Shown here: positions 35,511 to 42,643 of the stretch, piece after piece
Layout: the number at the start of each line of letters is the position of its first letter
Position numbering within the stretch: the stretch's first letter is position 1
NCBI GenBank assembly: GCA_046346665.1
Contig: JAXMHQ010000005.1
Span: 62,001-126,000 of the forward strand
Reading direction: 5' to 3'
Origin: JAXMHQ01 sp046346665
GTDB lineage: Bacteria > Verrucomicrobiota > Verrucomicrobiia > Limisphaerales > JAXMHQ01
DNA: 64,000 bases
Position numbers and translations under genes: made by a program
Notes under the pieces: generated by a model
The model's database searches: none
What the model saw: the letters and a program-made list of their open reading frames with translations, nothing else
Told to the model about the DNA's origin: nothing

Positions 35511-35541
35511 GAATCTTTGCCGTTTTCCCCGCCGTTTTCCC

Positions 35542-35569
35542 TTGCAAACCGGCCCCAAACGCCTATCTT
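35542..35569 (+). promoter_or_regulatory. rpsA promoter and long structured leader
   Basis: TTGCAA (35542-35547), 16-base spacer, TATCTT (35564-35569). Transcription from here would give an untranslated leader of about 170 bases. The leader holds two perfect small hairpins: CGTTGC-CACT-GCAACG (35652-35667) and GAGCT-CGGT-AGCTC (35686-35699). Confidence 0.5.
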
Positions 35570-35746
35570 ACGCGCTGCCCGAACCCCGCGTGTGCGAAGG
35601 TTCATTAAGGCTGAGAAATAGAAGTTAACGAACAACCTAACCTTTAACCTCCGTTGCCACTGCAACGCCGGTCCGTTAGGCAATGGAGCTCGGTAGCTCA
35701 AGCTTACCCTGCCTCCCTCCCGTTCAAGTCCGTAACAGAAGTCATT

Positions 35747-37432
35747 ATGCTCACCATGGAAGAAGCCCTGAAGCAAAGCAATGTGCGCTTTGCCGCAGGC
35801 GAAATCGTCAAAGGCCGCGTCATCGAAGTCCGGCCCAAGGAAGTCCTCGTCGACATCGGCTACAAAAGCGAAGGCGCCATCCCCGGCAACGAATTTGAAG
35901 ACATCAAGACCATCAAGCTGGGCGACGAAATCGACGTCCTGATTGAAAAACTCGAGGACAAGGAAGGCATGGTCGTCCTGTCCCACGAAAAAGCCGAGTT
36001 CAAGAAAAACTGGGAACGCATCCTCACGATCTGCAACGAAGGCGGCACCATCGGCGGCAAAGTCAAAGCCGTGGTCAAAGGCGGCCTGCTCGTCAACATC
36101 GGCGTCGAAGCCTTCCTGCCGGCGTCCCAGATCGACATCACCACGCCGAAGAATCTCCAGCAATACGTTGGCAACACCTACGAATTCAAAGTCGTCAAGA
36201 TCAACCAGGAACGGCAGAACATCGTCCTGTCGCGACGCGAATTGATCGAACAGGAACGCACCGAACGCCGCCAGAAACTCCTGTCGGAAATGACCCCGGG
36301 CGACATCCGCAAGGGCACCGTCAAGAACATCACCGACTTCGGCGCGTTCATCGACCTCAACGGCATCGACGGCCTGCTCCATATCACCGACATGAGCTGG
36401 GGCCGCATCGGCCACCCGTCCGAACTGCTCAAGGTCGGCCAGGACATCGACGTCGTCGTCCTCGACATCAACCGCGAGAAGGAACGCGTCAGCCTCGGCC
36501 TCAAGCAGAAGATGACCAACCCGTGGGACAAGATCGAATCCAAGTTCCCCATCGGCGCCAAGGTCAAAGGCAAGGTCGTCAACCTCGTTCCCTACGGCGC
36601 CTTTGTCGAACTCGAACCCGGTGTCGAAGGCCTCGTCCACGTCACCGAACTGTCCTGGACCAAGCGCGTCGCCAAACCCTCGGACGTCCTCAAGCCCGAC
36701 CAGGAAATCGAGGCCGTCGTGCTCGGCATCAACCGCGAGGAACAGAAGATCTCCCTCGGCGTCCGCCAGCTCGAAGCCAATCCTTGGGACAAGGCCCAGG
36801 AGAAATATCCTCCGGGCACCCGCGTCAAGGGCAAGATCCGCAACCTCACCAGCTACGGAGCCTTTATCGAGCTGGAAGAAGGCCTCGATGGCATGATCCA
36901 CGTGTCCGATATCTCCTGGACCCGCAAGATCAACCACCCGTCCGAAGTCCTCAAGAAGGGCGACGAAGTGGAAGCCATCGTGCTCGAAGTCGACAAGACC
37001 AACCAGCGCATCGCGGTCGGCGTCAAACAGCTCTCCACCGATCCCTGGGAGAACATCGACCAGCTCTACAAGGTCGGCGATCTCGTCACCGGCCAGGTCA
37101 CCAAGCTCGCCTCCTTCGGCGCGTTTGTCGGACTCCAGCACGACATCGACGGACTGGTGCACATCTCCCAGATCAGCGAAGACCGCGTCGACAAGATCAA
37201 GAACGTGCTCAAGGCGGGACAGGAAGTCACCGCGCGCGTCATCAAGATCGACAAGTCGGACCGCCGGATCGGCCTGTCCATCAAGGCCGCCAATTACTCG
37301 CAGGAACAGCTCAAGGCCGAGCAGGCCGTCCTCGACGCCCTGCGCCCGGGCGAAGACCTCGTCGCCCTGCAGCACGCCTTCGACGCCGCCGACGAAGCCG
37401 TCAAACAGCAGGACGACAAGCCGGCGGAATAG
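35747..37432 (+). CDS. rpsA: 30S ribosomal protein S1
   Basis: A 561-residue RNA-binding protein that helps mRNA bind the ribosome. Six S1 (OB-fold) repeats can be traced: from residues about 20, 100, 190, 275, 360 and 450, each with a GxVxxxxxxGAFV-like core (for example GTVKNITDFGAFIDL, GKIRNLTSYGAFIEL). The ATG at 35747 is preferred; an ATG three codons later is possible. Length matches bacterial S1 of about 560. The long leader suggests autoregulation, as known for S1 in E. coli. Confidence 0.96.
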   Translation: MLTMEEALKQSNVRFAAGEIVKGRVIEVRPKEVLVDIGYKSEGAIPGNEFEDIKTIKLGDEIDVLIEKLEDKEGMVVLSHEKAEFKKNWERILTICNEGGTIGGKVKAVVKGGLLVNIGVEAFLPASQIDITTPKNLQQYVGNTYEFKVVKINQERQNIVLSRRELIEQERTERRQKLLSEMTPGDIRKGTVKNITDFGAFIDLNGIDGLLHITDMSWGRIGHPSELLKVGQDIDVVVLDINREKERVSLGLKQKMTNPWDKIESKFPIGAKVKGKVVNLVPYGAFVELEPGVEGLVHVTELSWTKRVAKPSDVLKPDQEIEAVVLGINREEQKISLGVRQLEANPWDKAQEKYPPGTRVKGKIRNLTSYGAFIELEEGLDGMIHVSDISWTRKINHPSEVLKKGDEVEAIVLEVDKTNQRIAVGVKQLSTDPWENIDQLYKVGDLVTGQVTKLASFGAFVGLQHDIDGLVHISQISEDRVDKIKNVLKAGQEVTARVIKIDKSDRRIGLSIKAANYSQEQLKAEQAVLDALRPGEDLVALQHAFDAADEAVKQQDDKPAE

Positions 37433-37456
37433 CCCGGCACCCTGCCTTCCTTCAGA

Positions 37457-37489
37457 ACGGGCGGACCTTCACCGGTCCGCCCGTTTTTT
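37457..37489 (+). terminator. Intrinsic terminator of rpsA
   Basis: Stem ACGGGCGGACC / GGTCCGCCCGT (11 exact pairs), six-base loop, then six T. It starts 25 bases after the rpsA stop. Confidence 0.92.
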
Positions 37490-37492
37490 CGT

Positions 37493-37521
37493 TGGGAGGG
37501 ACGCCGTCCCCGGCGTCCCCA
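37493..37521. repeat. Family H repeat (GGGAGGGACGCCGTCCCC), copy 1
   Basis: A compact palindrome around GACGCCG...CGGCGTC. The 29-base sequence from 37493 is identical to that at 53191, 15.7 kb away. Confidence 0.85.
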
Positions 37522-37537
37522 TAGTCGCCCCTGTTTT

Positions 37538-37670
37538 TTAACCGCGAATGAACGCGAATGGACGCGAATGCTCTCCGGAGAACCCGGCTGCGATTCGACC
37601 TCGGAACGCTTCGCAGATGACGGTTTTCCAGGTCGTAATTAGCGTTCATTCGCGTTCATTCGCGGTTAAG
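37538..37670. repeat. Inverted repeat of CGCGAATGAACGCGAATG words (family B)
   Basis: Left arm TTAACCGCGAATGAACGCGA and right arm TCGCGTTCATTCGCGGTTAA flank a unique loop of about 70 bases. It occupies the rpsA-tyrS gap together with the terminator and family H copy. Confidence 0.88.
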
Positions 37671-37688
37671 TTCACGATCCGTGGTTCC

Positions 37689-37717
37689 TTGCCTAAATGC
37701 ACGCAGGCTTCTAGTCT
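37689..37717 (+). promoter_or_regulatory. Sigma70-type promoter for tyrS
   Basis: TTGCCT (37689-37694), 17-base spacer, TAGTCT (37712-37717). The ATG at 37727 is nine bases further and no Shine-Dalgarno is present. Confidence 0.6.
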
Positions 37718-37726
37718 CTCCCGCTG

Positions 37727-39007
37727 ATGAGCATCCTCCAGGAACTGGACTGGCGCGGTTTGGTCGCCGATTGCACCGACCGCGTGGAACTGGCCAAACG
37801 CACCTCCTCCGGGCCGGTCACGTTGTATTGCGGATTCGACCCCACCGCCGACAGCCTGCACGTCGGCCACCTGATGGGACAGCTCATGCTCCGCCGGTTC
37901 CAGCTCTTCGGCCATCAGCCCGTCGCCCTCGCCGGCGGCGCCACCGGCTCCATCGGCGATCCCAGCGGCAAATCCAGCGAACGCCAGCTCCTCACCCGCG
38001 ACGTCCTCGAACACAACGTCGCCTGCATCAAAAAACAACTCGCCCGCATCCTCGACTTCGATTCCAAATCCAACCCCGCCCGGCTCGTCGACAACGCCAC
38101 CTGGACCGCACCGATCACCTTCCTCGATTTTCTCCGCGATGTCGGAAAACATTTTTCCGTGAACGTCATGGTCGCCAAGGAAAGTGTCCGGGCCCGGATG
38201 GAAGACCGCGAATCCGGTATCAGCTACACGGAGTTCAGCTACATGCTGCTGCAGGCTTATGACTTTTATCATTTGCGCAAGGAGTTGAACTGCGAATTGC
38301 AGATCGGCGGCAGCGATCAATGGGGCAACATCGTGGCGGGCATCGATTTGATCCGCAAAAAATTGGCGGCGCAAAGTTATGGCATGACCTTCCCGCTGCT
38401 GACGAAGGCGGACGGGACCAAGTTCGGCAAAACGGAGAGCGGCGCCGTGTGGCTGGACCCGGCCAAGACGAGTCCATACCGCTTTTACCAGTTTTTCATC
38501 CAGGCCGACGACGCGAAGGTGGTGGAATACCTGAAGCGCCTGACGCTGCTGCCGCAGGACGAGATCCAGTCGCTCGAACAAAAGCACCTGGCCAATCCGG
38601 GCGGCCGCGAAGCGCACAAGGCCCTCGCGCGCGCCGCCACGACGCTGGTGCACGGCGAACAGGCCACGCAGGAGGCGATCCGCGCCAGCGACATTTTGTT
38701 TGGGGGCGATCTCCAGGGTGTTGCGGAGAGCACGTTCAACGAAATTGTCGGCGAAGTGCCGACGAAGGAAATCGACCACGCCAAGCTGGCGGCGCCGGGC
38801 TGGCCGCTGCTGGAGGCGCTGGTGCATGCCGGCCTTTGCCCGTCCAAGGGCCAGGCGCGGAAAGACGTCGAAGGCGGCGGGGTCAACATCAACAATGTCC
38901 GGGAGTCCGGGATTCAGCGCACATTGACCTCCGCCGACCTGCTTTTCGGCAAGCACATCCTGCTGCGCAAAGGCAAGAAAAACTACGTGGTGCTCACCGC
39001 AAAGTAA
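37727..39007 (+). CDS. tyrS: Tyrosyl-tRNA synthetase
   Basis: A 426-residue class I synthetase that charges tRNA-Tyr. The tyrosine pocket begins with TLYCGFDPTADSLHVGHLMG, where HVGH is the HIGH motif. QIGGSDQWGNIVAGIDLIR follows, and KFGKTESGAVWLDP is the KMSKS-equivalent loop. A C-terminal S4 RNA-binding domain (residues about 360-426, SKGQARKDVEGGGVNINN) completes it. All domains are intact. Confidence 0.97.
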   Translation: MSILQELDWRGLVADCTDRVELAKRTSSGPVTLYCGFDPTADSLHVGHLMGQLMLRRFQLFGHQPVALAGGATGSIGDPSGKSSERQLLTRDVLEHNVACIKKQLARILDFDSKSNPARLVDNATWTAPITFLDFLRDVGKHFSVNVMVAKESVRARMEDRESGISYTEFSYMLLQAYDFYHLRKELNCELQIGGSDQWGNIVAGIDLIRKKLAAQSYGMTFPLLTKADGTKFGKTESGAVWLDPAKTSPYRFYQFFIQADDAKVVEYLKRLTLLPQDEIQSLEQKHLANPGGREAHKALARAATTLVHGEQATQEAIRASDILFGGDLQGVAESTFNEIVGEVPTKEIDHAKLAAPGWPLLEALVHAGLCPSKGQARKDVEGGGVNINNVRESGIQRTLTSADLLFGKHILLRKGKKNYVVLTAK

Positions 39008-39012
39008 GAACC

Positions 39013-39672
39013 ATGGAATGCTTCATTGTCGTCACGGTGCTCTGGGTGTTCTCCGTGTGCCTCCATGAGTTCGGCCACGCGTTGATCGCGTATTACGGCG
39101 GCGATTACACGGTGAAGGACAAGGGTTACCTGACGCTGAACCCGCTGAATTACACCCACCCCGTTTACAGCCTGCTCATGCCGGTGCTGTTCATGATGCT
39201 CGGTGGAATCGGACTGCCGGGCGGCGCAGTCTACATCGATCGCAACCTGCTCCGCTCGCGCGCCTGGGACACCGGCGTCTCCCTCGCCGGACCCGCCATG
39301 AACCTCGGCCTCGTCGTGCTCATCAGCCTCGCGTTCAAATCAGGCCTGGTCCGGAACGACACCGAAAGCCTCGCGGCCATCTCGCTCGGATTTCTCCTCC
39401 AGCTCCAGGTCGGCGCCATCCTGCTCAACCTCATCCCCGTCCCGCCGCTCGACGGGTTCCAGGCCATCGCCCCATGGCTGCCTCCGGATTGGCGCGAAAA
39501 ACTCTACGCCTCCGCTAACCAGGGCCAGATGCTCCTGTTCTTCCTCATCTGCTTCGTGCCTCCCGTCAACCAGGGCTTCTGGGACCTGGTGTGGAAGATC
39601 AGCGATTTCCTGGGCGTCAGCCCCTACGTGGGACTCAGCGGCCTCCACGCCTACCGGTTCTGGGCCCACTGA
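39013..39672 (+). CDS. Site-2 protease family (M50-like) membrane metalloprotease
   Basis: A 219-residue membrane protein with the zinc motif HEFGH near residue 18 in the first helix and a distal NLIPVPPLDGF that matches the N-P-x4-D-G motif supplying the third ligand. About five membrane segments are seen. Such proteases cut membrane-bound substrates; many short members have unknown targets. It starts five bases after the tyrS stop, so it is probably co-transcribed with tyrS, without a known link. Confidence 0.85.
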   Translation: MECFIVVTVLWVFSVCLHEFGHALIAYYGGDYTVKDKGYLTLNPLNYTHPVYSLLMPVLFMMLGGIGLPGGAVYIDRNLLRSRAWDTGVSLAGPAMNLGLVVLISLAFKSGLVRNDTESLAAISLGFLLQLQVGAILLNLIPVPPLDGFQAIAPWLPPDWREKLYASANQGQMLLFFLICFVPPVNQGFWDLVWKISDFLGVSPYVGLSGLHAYRFWAH

Positions 39673-39690
39673 TTAGCCTCCCGAAAAAAG

Positions 39691-39790
39691 CATCCGCAGA
39701 TTTCACAGATTTCACGGATTGACCCAAAAATCTGCGGACTAGAGCTGCTGTCCAGCCGGATCTGGGTTTGATCCGTGTTCCATCCGTGGC
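39691..39790. repeat. Inverted repeat of ATCCGCAGATTTCACAGATT words
   Basis: Left words CATCCGCAGATTTCACAGAT and inner AAATCTGCGG; a family A-like GATCCGTGTTCCATCCGTGG closes it and touches the ribH stop at 39791-39793. It lies between convergent genes. Confidence 0.72.
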
Positions 39791-40249
39791 TCAAAGCCGC
39801 TTCATCGCCGCCGCCATTTCCAGCGCCGTTCGCGCCGCTTCGGTGCCGCGATTGTGGCGGGGATCCAGGCAGCGGACTTTCGCGTGCTTCTGTTTTTCAA
39901 ATACGAACACCGCGTGAATCACCGGCATCGCCTGCTGCACCTGGAGCTGCGCCAGCGCGTGGGTGATGCCCCAACCGATATGTTGCGCATGGCTGGTCTC
40001 CCCCTGAAAAATCACGCCCAGACAAATAATGGCGGAATAACGGCCGCGCCGCGCCAGCTTCGACGCCACCGCCGGAATCTCAAACGCGCCCGGCACCCGC
40101 ACCACCCGCACCTTCGCGCCCGCCCCCAGCAACTCGTTCCGAGCCGCCCGCAACATCGAGTCCACATATTCCCCGTTATACTTCGACGCCACGATGGCAA
40201 AGTGGGCTTCGCTGCGGTCGACCTTCCTGGTTTGGATTGGCTTGAGCAT
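39791..40249 (-). CDS. ribH: 6,7-dimethyl-8-ribityllumazine synthase
   Basis: A 152-residue enzyme that joins the dihydroxybutanone phosphate made by RibBA to the pyrimidine for riboflavin synthesis. Motifs are FAIVASKYN, VRVPGAFEIPAVASKLA, IICLGVIFQGETSHAQHI (with the active-site histidine) and NRGTEAA-RTALEM. Length is normal. It is co-directional with ribBA but separated from it by two unrelated genes. Confidence 0.96.
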   Translation of the reverse strand: MLKPIQTRKVDRSEAHFAIVASKYNGEYVDSMLRAARNELLGAGAKVRVVRVPGAFEIPAVASKLARRGRYSAIICLGVIFQGETSHAQHIGWGITHALAQLQVQQAMPVIHAVFVFEKQKHAKVRCLDPRHNRGTEAARTALEMAAAMKRL

Positions 40250-40296
40250 TTAAGTGAGGTGTTGTTGTTCAACGGTAACCTGTATTCGGCCTGCCT

Positions 40297-41037
40297 TCAT
40301 CGGTGCCGCAGCCTTTCCAATTCCTTGCGCAAGGGCAGCCAATATCGTTGGTCTGCCTTGCGCTCGGCGGCTTCCTCGCCTTCTAGCGCGCGCTCCAATT
40401 CCACCGTTTGGGCTGAAACGGCGTGCGCAAGCAAGGGCCGCTCGCGCGCGACACGGTTGCATAACACAGACCGCGCCTGCGCCAGTTCAATCAATAACTG
40501 CGGCGTCCGGAGTTGCTTCAGCCAGAACGTGGTTTGCGCCCGACTCGGCTTTTCCCGGTGCTGAAAATAGTGAGCCTCCACCAAGCGCCGGATCATCGGC
40601 CAATCCTTGTCCCGCTGGGTCTTCTTGGCCTGCACCAGGTCGGGCAGCGAAAGCAGATCGCACACCGTTCCGTCCGGCAGTTCGATCGTGGTGCGCCGCC
40701 GCCAAAGTTTGGCAAACACATCCACCCCGCGCATTCGGGACATGACGTCCACCCGCATTCGCAACGCCTCTGGATGTCGGCAGCGGAAATGAATAGCGTG
40801 CCCGCGGCGCAGATACTCAAGCTTGAACGGCGGGACGGCAATCGGCTCGGCAGACAGGTCATCGAGCGCCCGCCGGAGCCGCTCGAGATTCGCGGCATCG
40901 GCCAGGATGGCGAAATCGGTGTCGCGGCTAAACTCGGCCGCGCCGTAAAACACGCACGCCTGTCCGCCCATCAGCAGGGCGCGAACGCGGCGCGCGCGCA
41001 TCGAAGAAAGGACTTTGCGAATCGGGTTCGGGATCAA
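40297..41037 (-). CDS. Nucleotidyltransferase-fold protein (AbiEii/MNT-like)
   Basis: A 246-residue protein with the polymerase-beta-type core LLMGGQACVFYGAAEFSRDTDFAIL, holding GG and DTD metal-site residues near residue 30-45. The rest (RRGHAIHFRCRHP, RVDVMSRMRGVDVFAKLW, LPDLVQAKKTQRDKDWPMIRRLVE) matches a family of predicted nucleotidyltransferases related to AbiEii/MNT toxins. The start is uncertain: TTG at 41037 keeps a conserved helix, and ATG at 41001 is the first ATG. It overlaps the small gene upstream by about 110 bases in another frame, an arrangement that looks like an accessory two-gene unit. Confidence 0.7.
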   Translation of the reverse strand: MIPNPIRKVLSSMRARRVRALLMGGQACVFYGAAEFSRDTDFAILADAANLERLRRALDDLSAEPIAVPPFKLEYLRRGHAIHFRCRHPEALRMRVDVMSRMRGVDVFAKLWRRRTTIELPDGTVCDLLSLPDLVQAKKTQRDKDWPMIRRLVEAHYFQHREKPSRAQTTFWLKQLRTPQLLIELAQARSVLCNRVARERPLLAHAVSAQTVELERALEGEEAAERKADQRYWLPLRKELERLRHR

Positions 41038-41158
41038 GTGAGCCTCCCAGCGCGAGATAAGTCTGCCAAAGTTTCTCGCTCTCCAGCCATCGTTGCAAGG
41101 GTGTGAGCCGATACCACTCGGCCCACTCGCCTTCAACCAACTGTTCCGGCTGAATCAT
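40928..41158 (-). CDS. Small protein paired with the nucleotidyltransferase
   Basis: A 76-residue protein, LTPLQRWLESEKLWQTYLALGGSLDPEPD in its middle, rich in W, L and E and probably helical. Small proteins with this SLDPEPDSQSPF-type segment are, from my memory, found next to such nucleotidyltransferases. Its last third overlaps the downstream gene in a different frame and is less likely to be constrained. It could be an antitoxin-like partner; this is inference. It starts 77 bases after ribBA ends. Confidence 0.6.
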   Translation of the reverse strand: MIQPEQLVEGEWAEWYRLTPLQRWLESEKLWQTYLALGGSLDPEPDSQSPFFDARAPRSRPADGRTGVRVLRRGRV

Positions 41159-41234
41159 GATGAATGGTTAACACGTTTCTGCCGCCGTGCAAAATCAAAG
41201 CGGCGCGGCAGATCCGCCTTCCCGGCGGACTCAA

Positions 41235-42434
41235 TCAAAGCAGATGTCCCATCTTCTTGCGCTTGGTCTCGAGATAGCGCGCGTTGTGCGGATTCGGTTT
41301 CATCCGGATCGGCACCTGCTCAATGATTTTCAATCCGTATCCGCCCAACCCCACGACTTTGCGGGGATTATTGGTGAGCAGCCGGATGGTTTTCAGCCCG
41401 AGATCGGCCAGGATCTGGGCGCCCAAACCGTATTCGCGCAGGTCCATGTCGAACCCGAGTTTCCGGTTCGCCTCCACGGTGTCGTAACCCTGTTCCTGCA
41501 ACTTGTAAGCCTTGATTTTCGGGCCCAGCCCAATGCCGCGTCCTTCCTGCCGCATGTAAACCAGCACCCCGGCGCCCGCCTCGGAAATCTGGCGCATCGC
41601 CTGGTGCAATTGCGGCCCGCAATCGCAGCGGCGCGATCCAAACACGTCGCCGGTGAGGCATTCGCTGTGAACGCGCACCAGCACATCCTTCCTGCCCGCG
41701 ACATCTCCACAAACCATCGCCACGTGCAATTGCCCGTCGATCCTGGACTGGTAGAGGTGCAGGTCGAAGTCGCCGTAATCCGTCGGCATCTTCACGGTCT
41801 CCACCCGTTCCACCAGCCGTTCCTGCGAACGGCGGTATTGGATCAGGTCGGCTGTGGTGCAGATGCGCAGCCGATGTTTTTTCGCGAACGCCAGCAACTC
41901 CGGCAGCCGCGCCATCGTGCCGTCGTCGCTCATGATTTCGCAAATCACACCGATCGGACGGCAACCCGCGAGCTTCACCAGGTCGACCGCGGCTTCCGTA
42001 TGGCCGGCGCGTTGCAGAACGCCGCCCGGCCGGGCGCGCAGCGGAAACACGTGGCCCGGCGCAATCAAATCCTCAGGGACCGCGGTCGGATCCGCCATCA
42101 CCCTGATCGTCTCGGCCCGGTCGGCCGCGCTGATGCCCGTCGTCACCCCGCGCGCCGCATCCACGCTCACCTGGAAATCGGTCTTAAACGTCTCGCGATT
42201 CTGCCGCACCATCCGCTCGATCCCGAGCTGCTGCAGCCGCTCCGACGTCGTCGGCACACACACCAGCCCGCGCCCGTAGCGCACCATGAAATTAATCGCC
42301 GCCGGCGTGACATGCTGCGCCGCCATGATCAAATCCCCCTCGTTCTCCCGGTCCGCATCGTCCACCACAATCACCATCCGCCCTTGCCGCAGCTCGGCGA
42401 TCACGGTTTCGATGCTGTCAAACTTCTGTTTCAT
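41235..42434 (-). CDS. ribBA: Bifunctional 3,4-DHBP synthase / GTP cyclohydrolase II
   Basis: A 399-residue fusion for riboflavin synthesis. Residues 1-205 are RibB, with VVDDADRENEGDLIMAA and GHVFPLRARPGGVLQRAGHTEA. Residues 206-399 are RibA, with zinc ligands in HSECLTGDVFGSRRCDCGPQL and the catalytic YMRQEGRGIGLGPKIKAY. Both halves keep the usual catalytic residues. GGAGGGCG precedes the ATG at 42434. Confidence 0.96.
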   Translation of the reverse strand: MKQKFDSIETVIAELRQGRMVIVVDDADRENEGDLIMAAQHVTPAAINFMVRYGRGLVCVPTTSERLQQLGIERMVRQNRETFKTDFQVSVDAARGVTTGISAADRAETIRVMADPTAVPEDLIAPGHVFPLRARPGGVLQRAGHTEAAVDLVKLAGCRPIGVICEIMSDDGTMARLPELLAFAKKHRLRICTTADLIQYRRSQERLVERVETVKMPTDYGDFDLHLYQSRIDGQLHVAMVCGDVAGRKDVLVRVHSECLTGDVFGSRRCDCGPQLHQAMRQISEAGAGVLVYMRQEGRGIGLGPKIKAYKLQEQGYDTVEANRKLGFDMDLREYGLGAQILADLGLKTIRLLTNNPRKVVGLGGYGLKIIEQVPIRMKPNPHNARYLETKRKKMGHLL

Positions 42435-42502
42435 CGCCCTCCAGCATAACTGCGGAAGCGCGGATTAGGAAGAATGGAGTGGTGGAAGGGTGGAACGACC
42501 TC

Positions 42503-42540
42503 GCATCGTGCTCGTGCTCGTCCTCGTCCTCGTCCTCGGG
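42503..42540. repeat. Hexamer microsatellite CTCGTG/CTCGTC
   Basis: Six consecutive CTCGTN hexamers (two CTCGTG-type then three CTCGTC) stand between two same-strand genes. No complementary arm is visible nearby. Confidence 0.8.
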
Positions 42541-42550
42541 CCTCTGGAAC

Positions 42551-42621
42551 TGGATTGGTGGATTAATGGAAAAACTCCGCGCGGAATCCATTTATCCAAA
42601 AATCCATTTATCCACTAATCC
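42551..42621. repeat. Inverted repeat family F, copy 2
   Basis: Left GGATTGGTGGATTAATGGA, right TCCATTTATCCACTAATCC with an added AATCCATTTATCCAAA unit. It matches the inner element at 5284-5366 and lies just after the R/G-rich gene. Confidence 0.85.
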
Positions 42622-42643
42622 GGTTTCGTCCCGGACGCGGACG

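Noticed and set aside
35681..35735. tRNA-like words (GGTAGCTCA and GTTCAAGTCC) in the rpsA leader
   Set aside because: No acceptor stem, no anticodon arm and no T-stem pairing can be formed; likely chance or simple hairpins.
35447..37375. Minus-strand open frame of about 640 codons opposite rpsA
   Set aside because: Asp/Val/Phe-rich antisense shadow of the repeated S1 domains; rpsA is certain.
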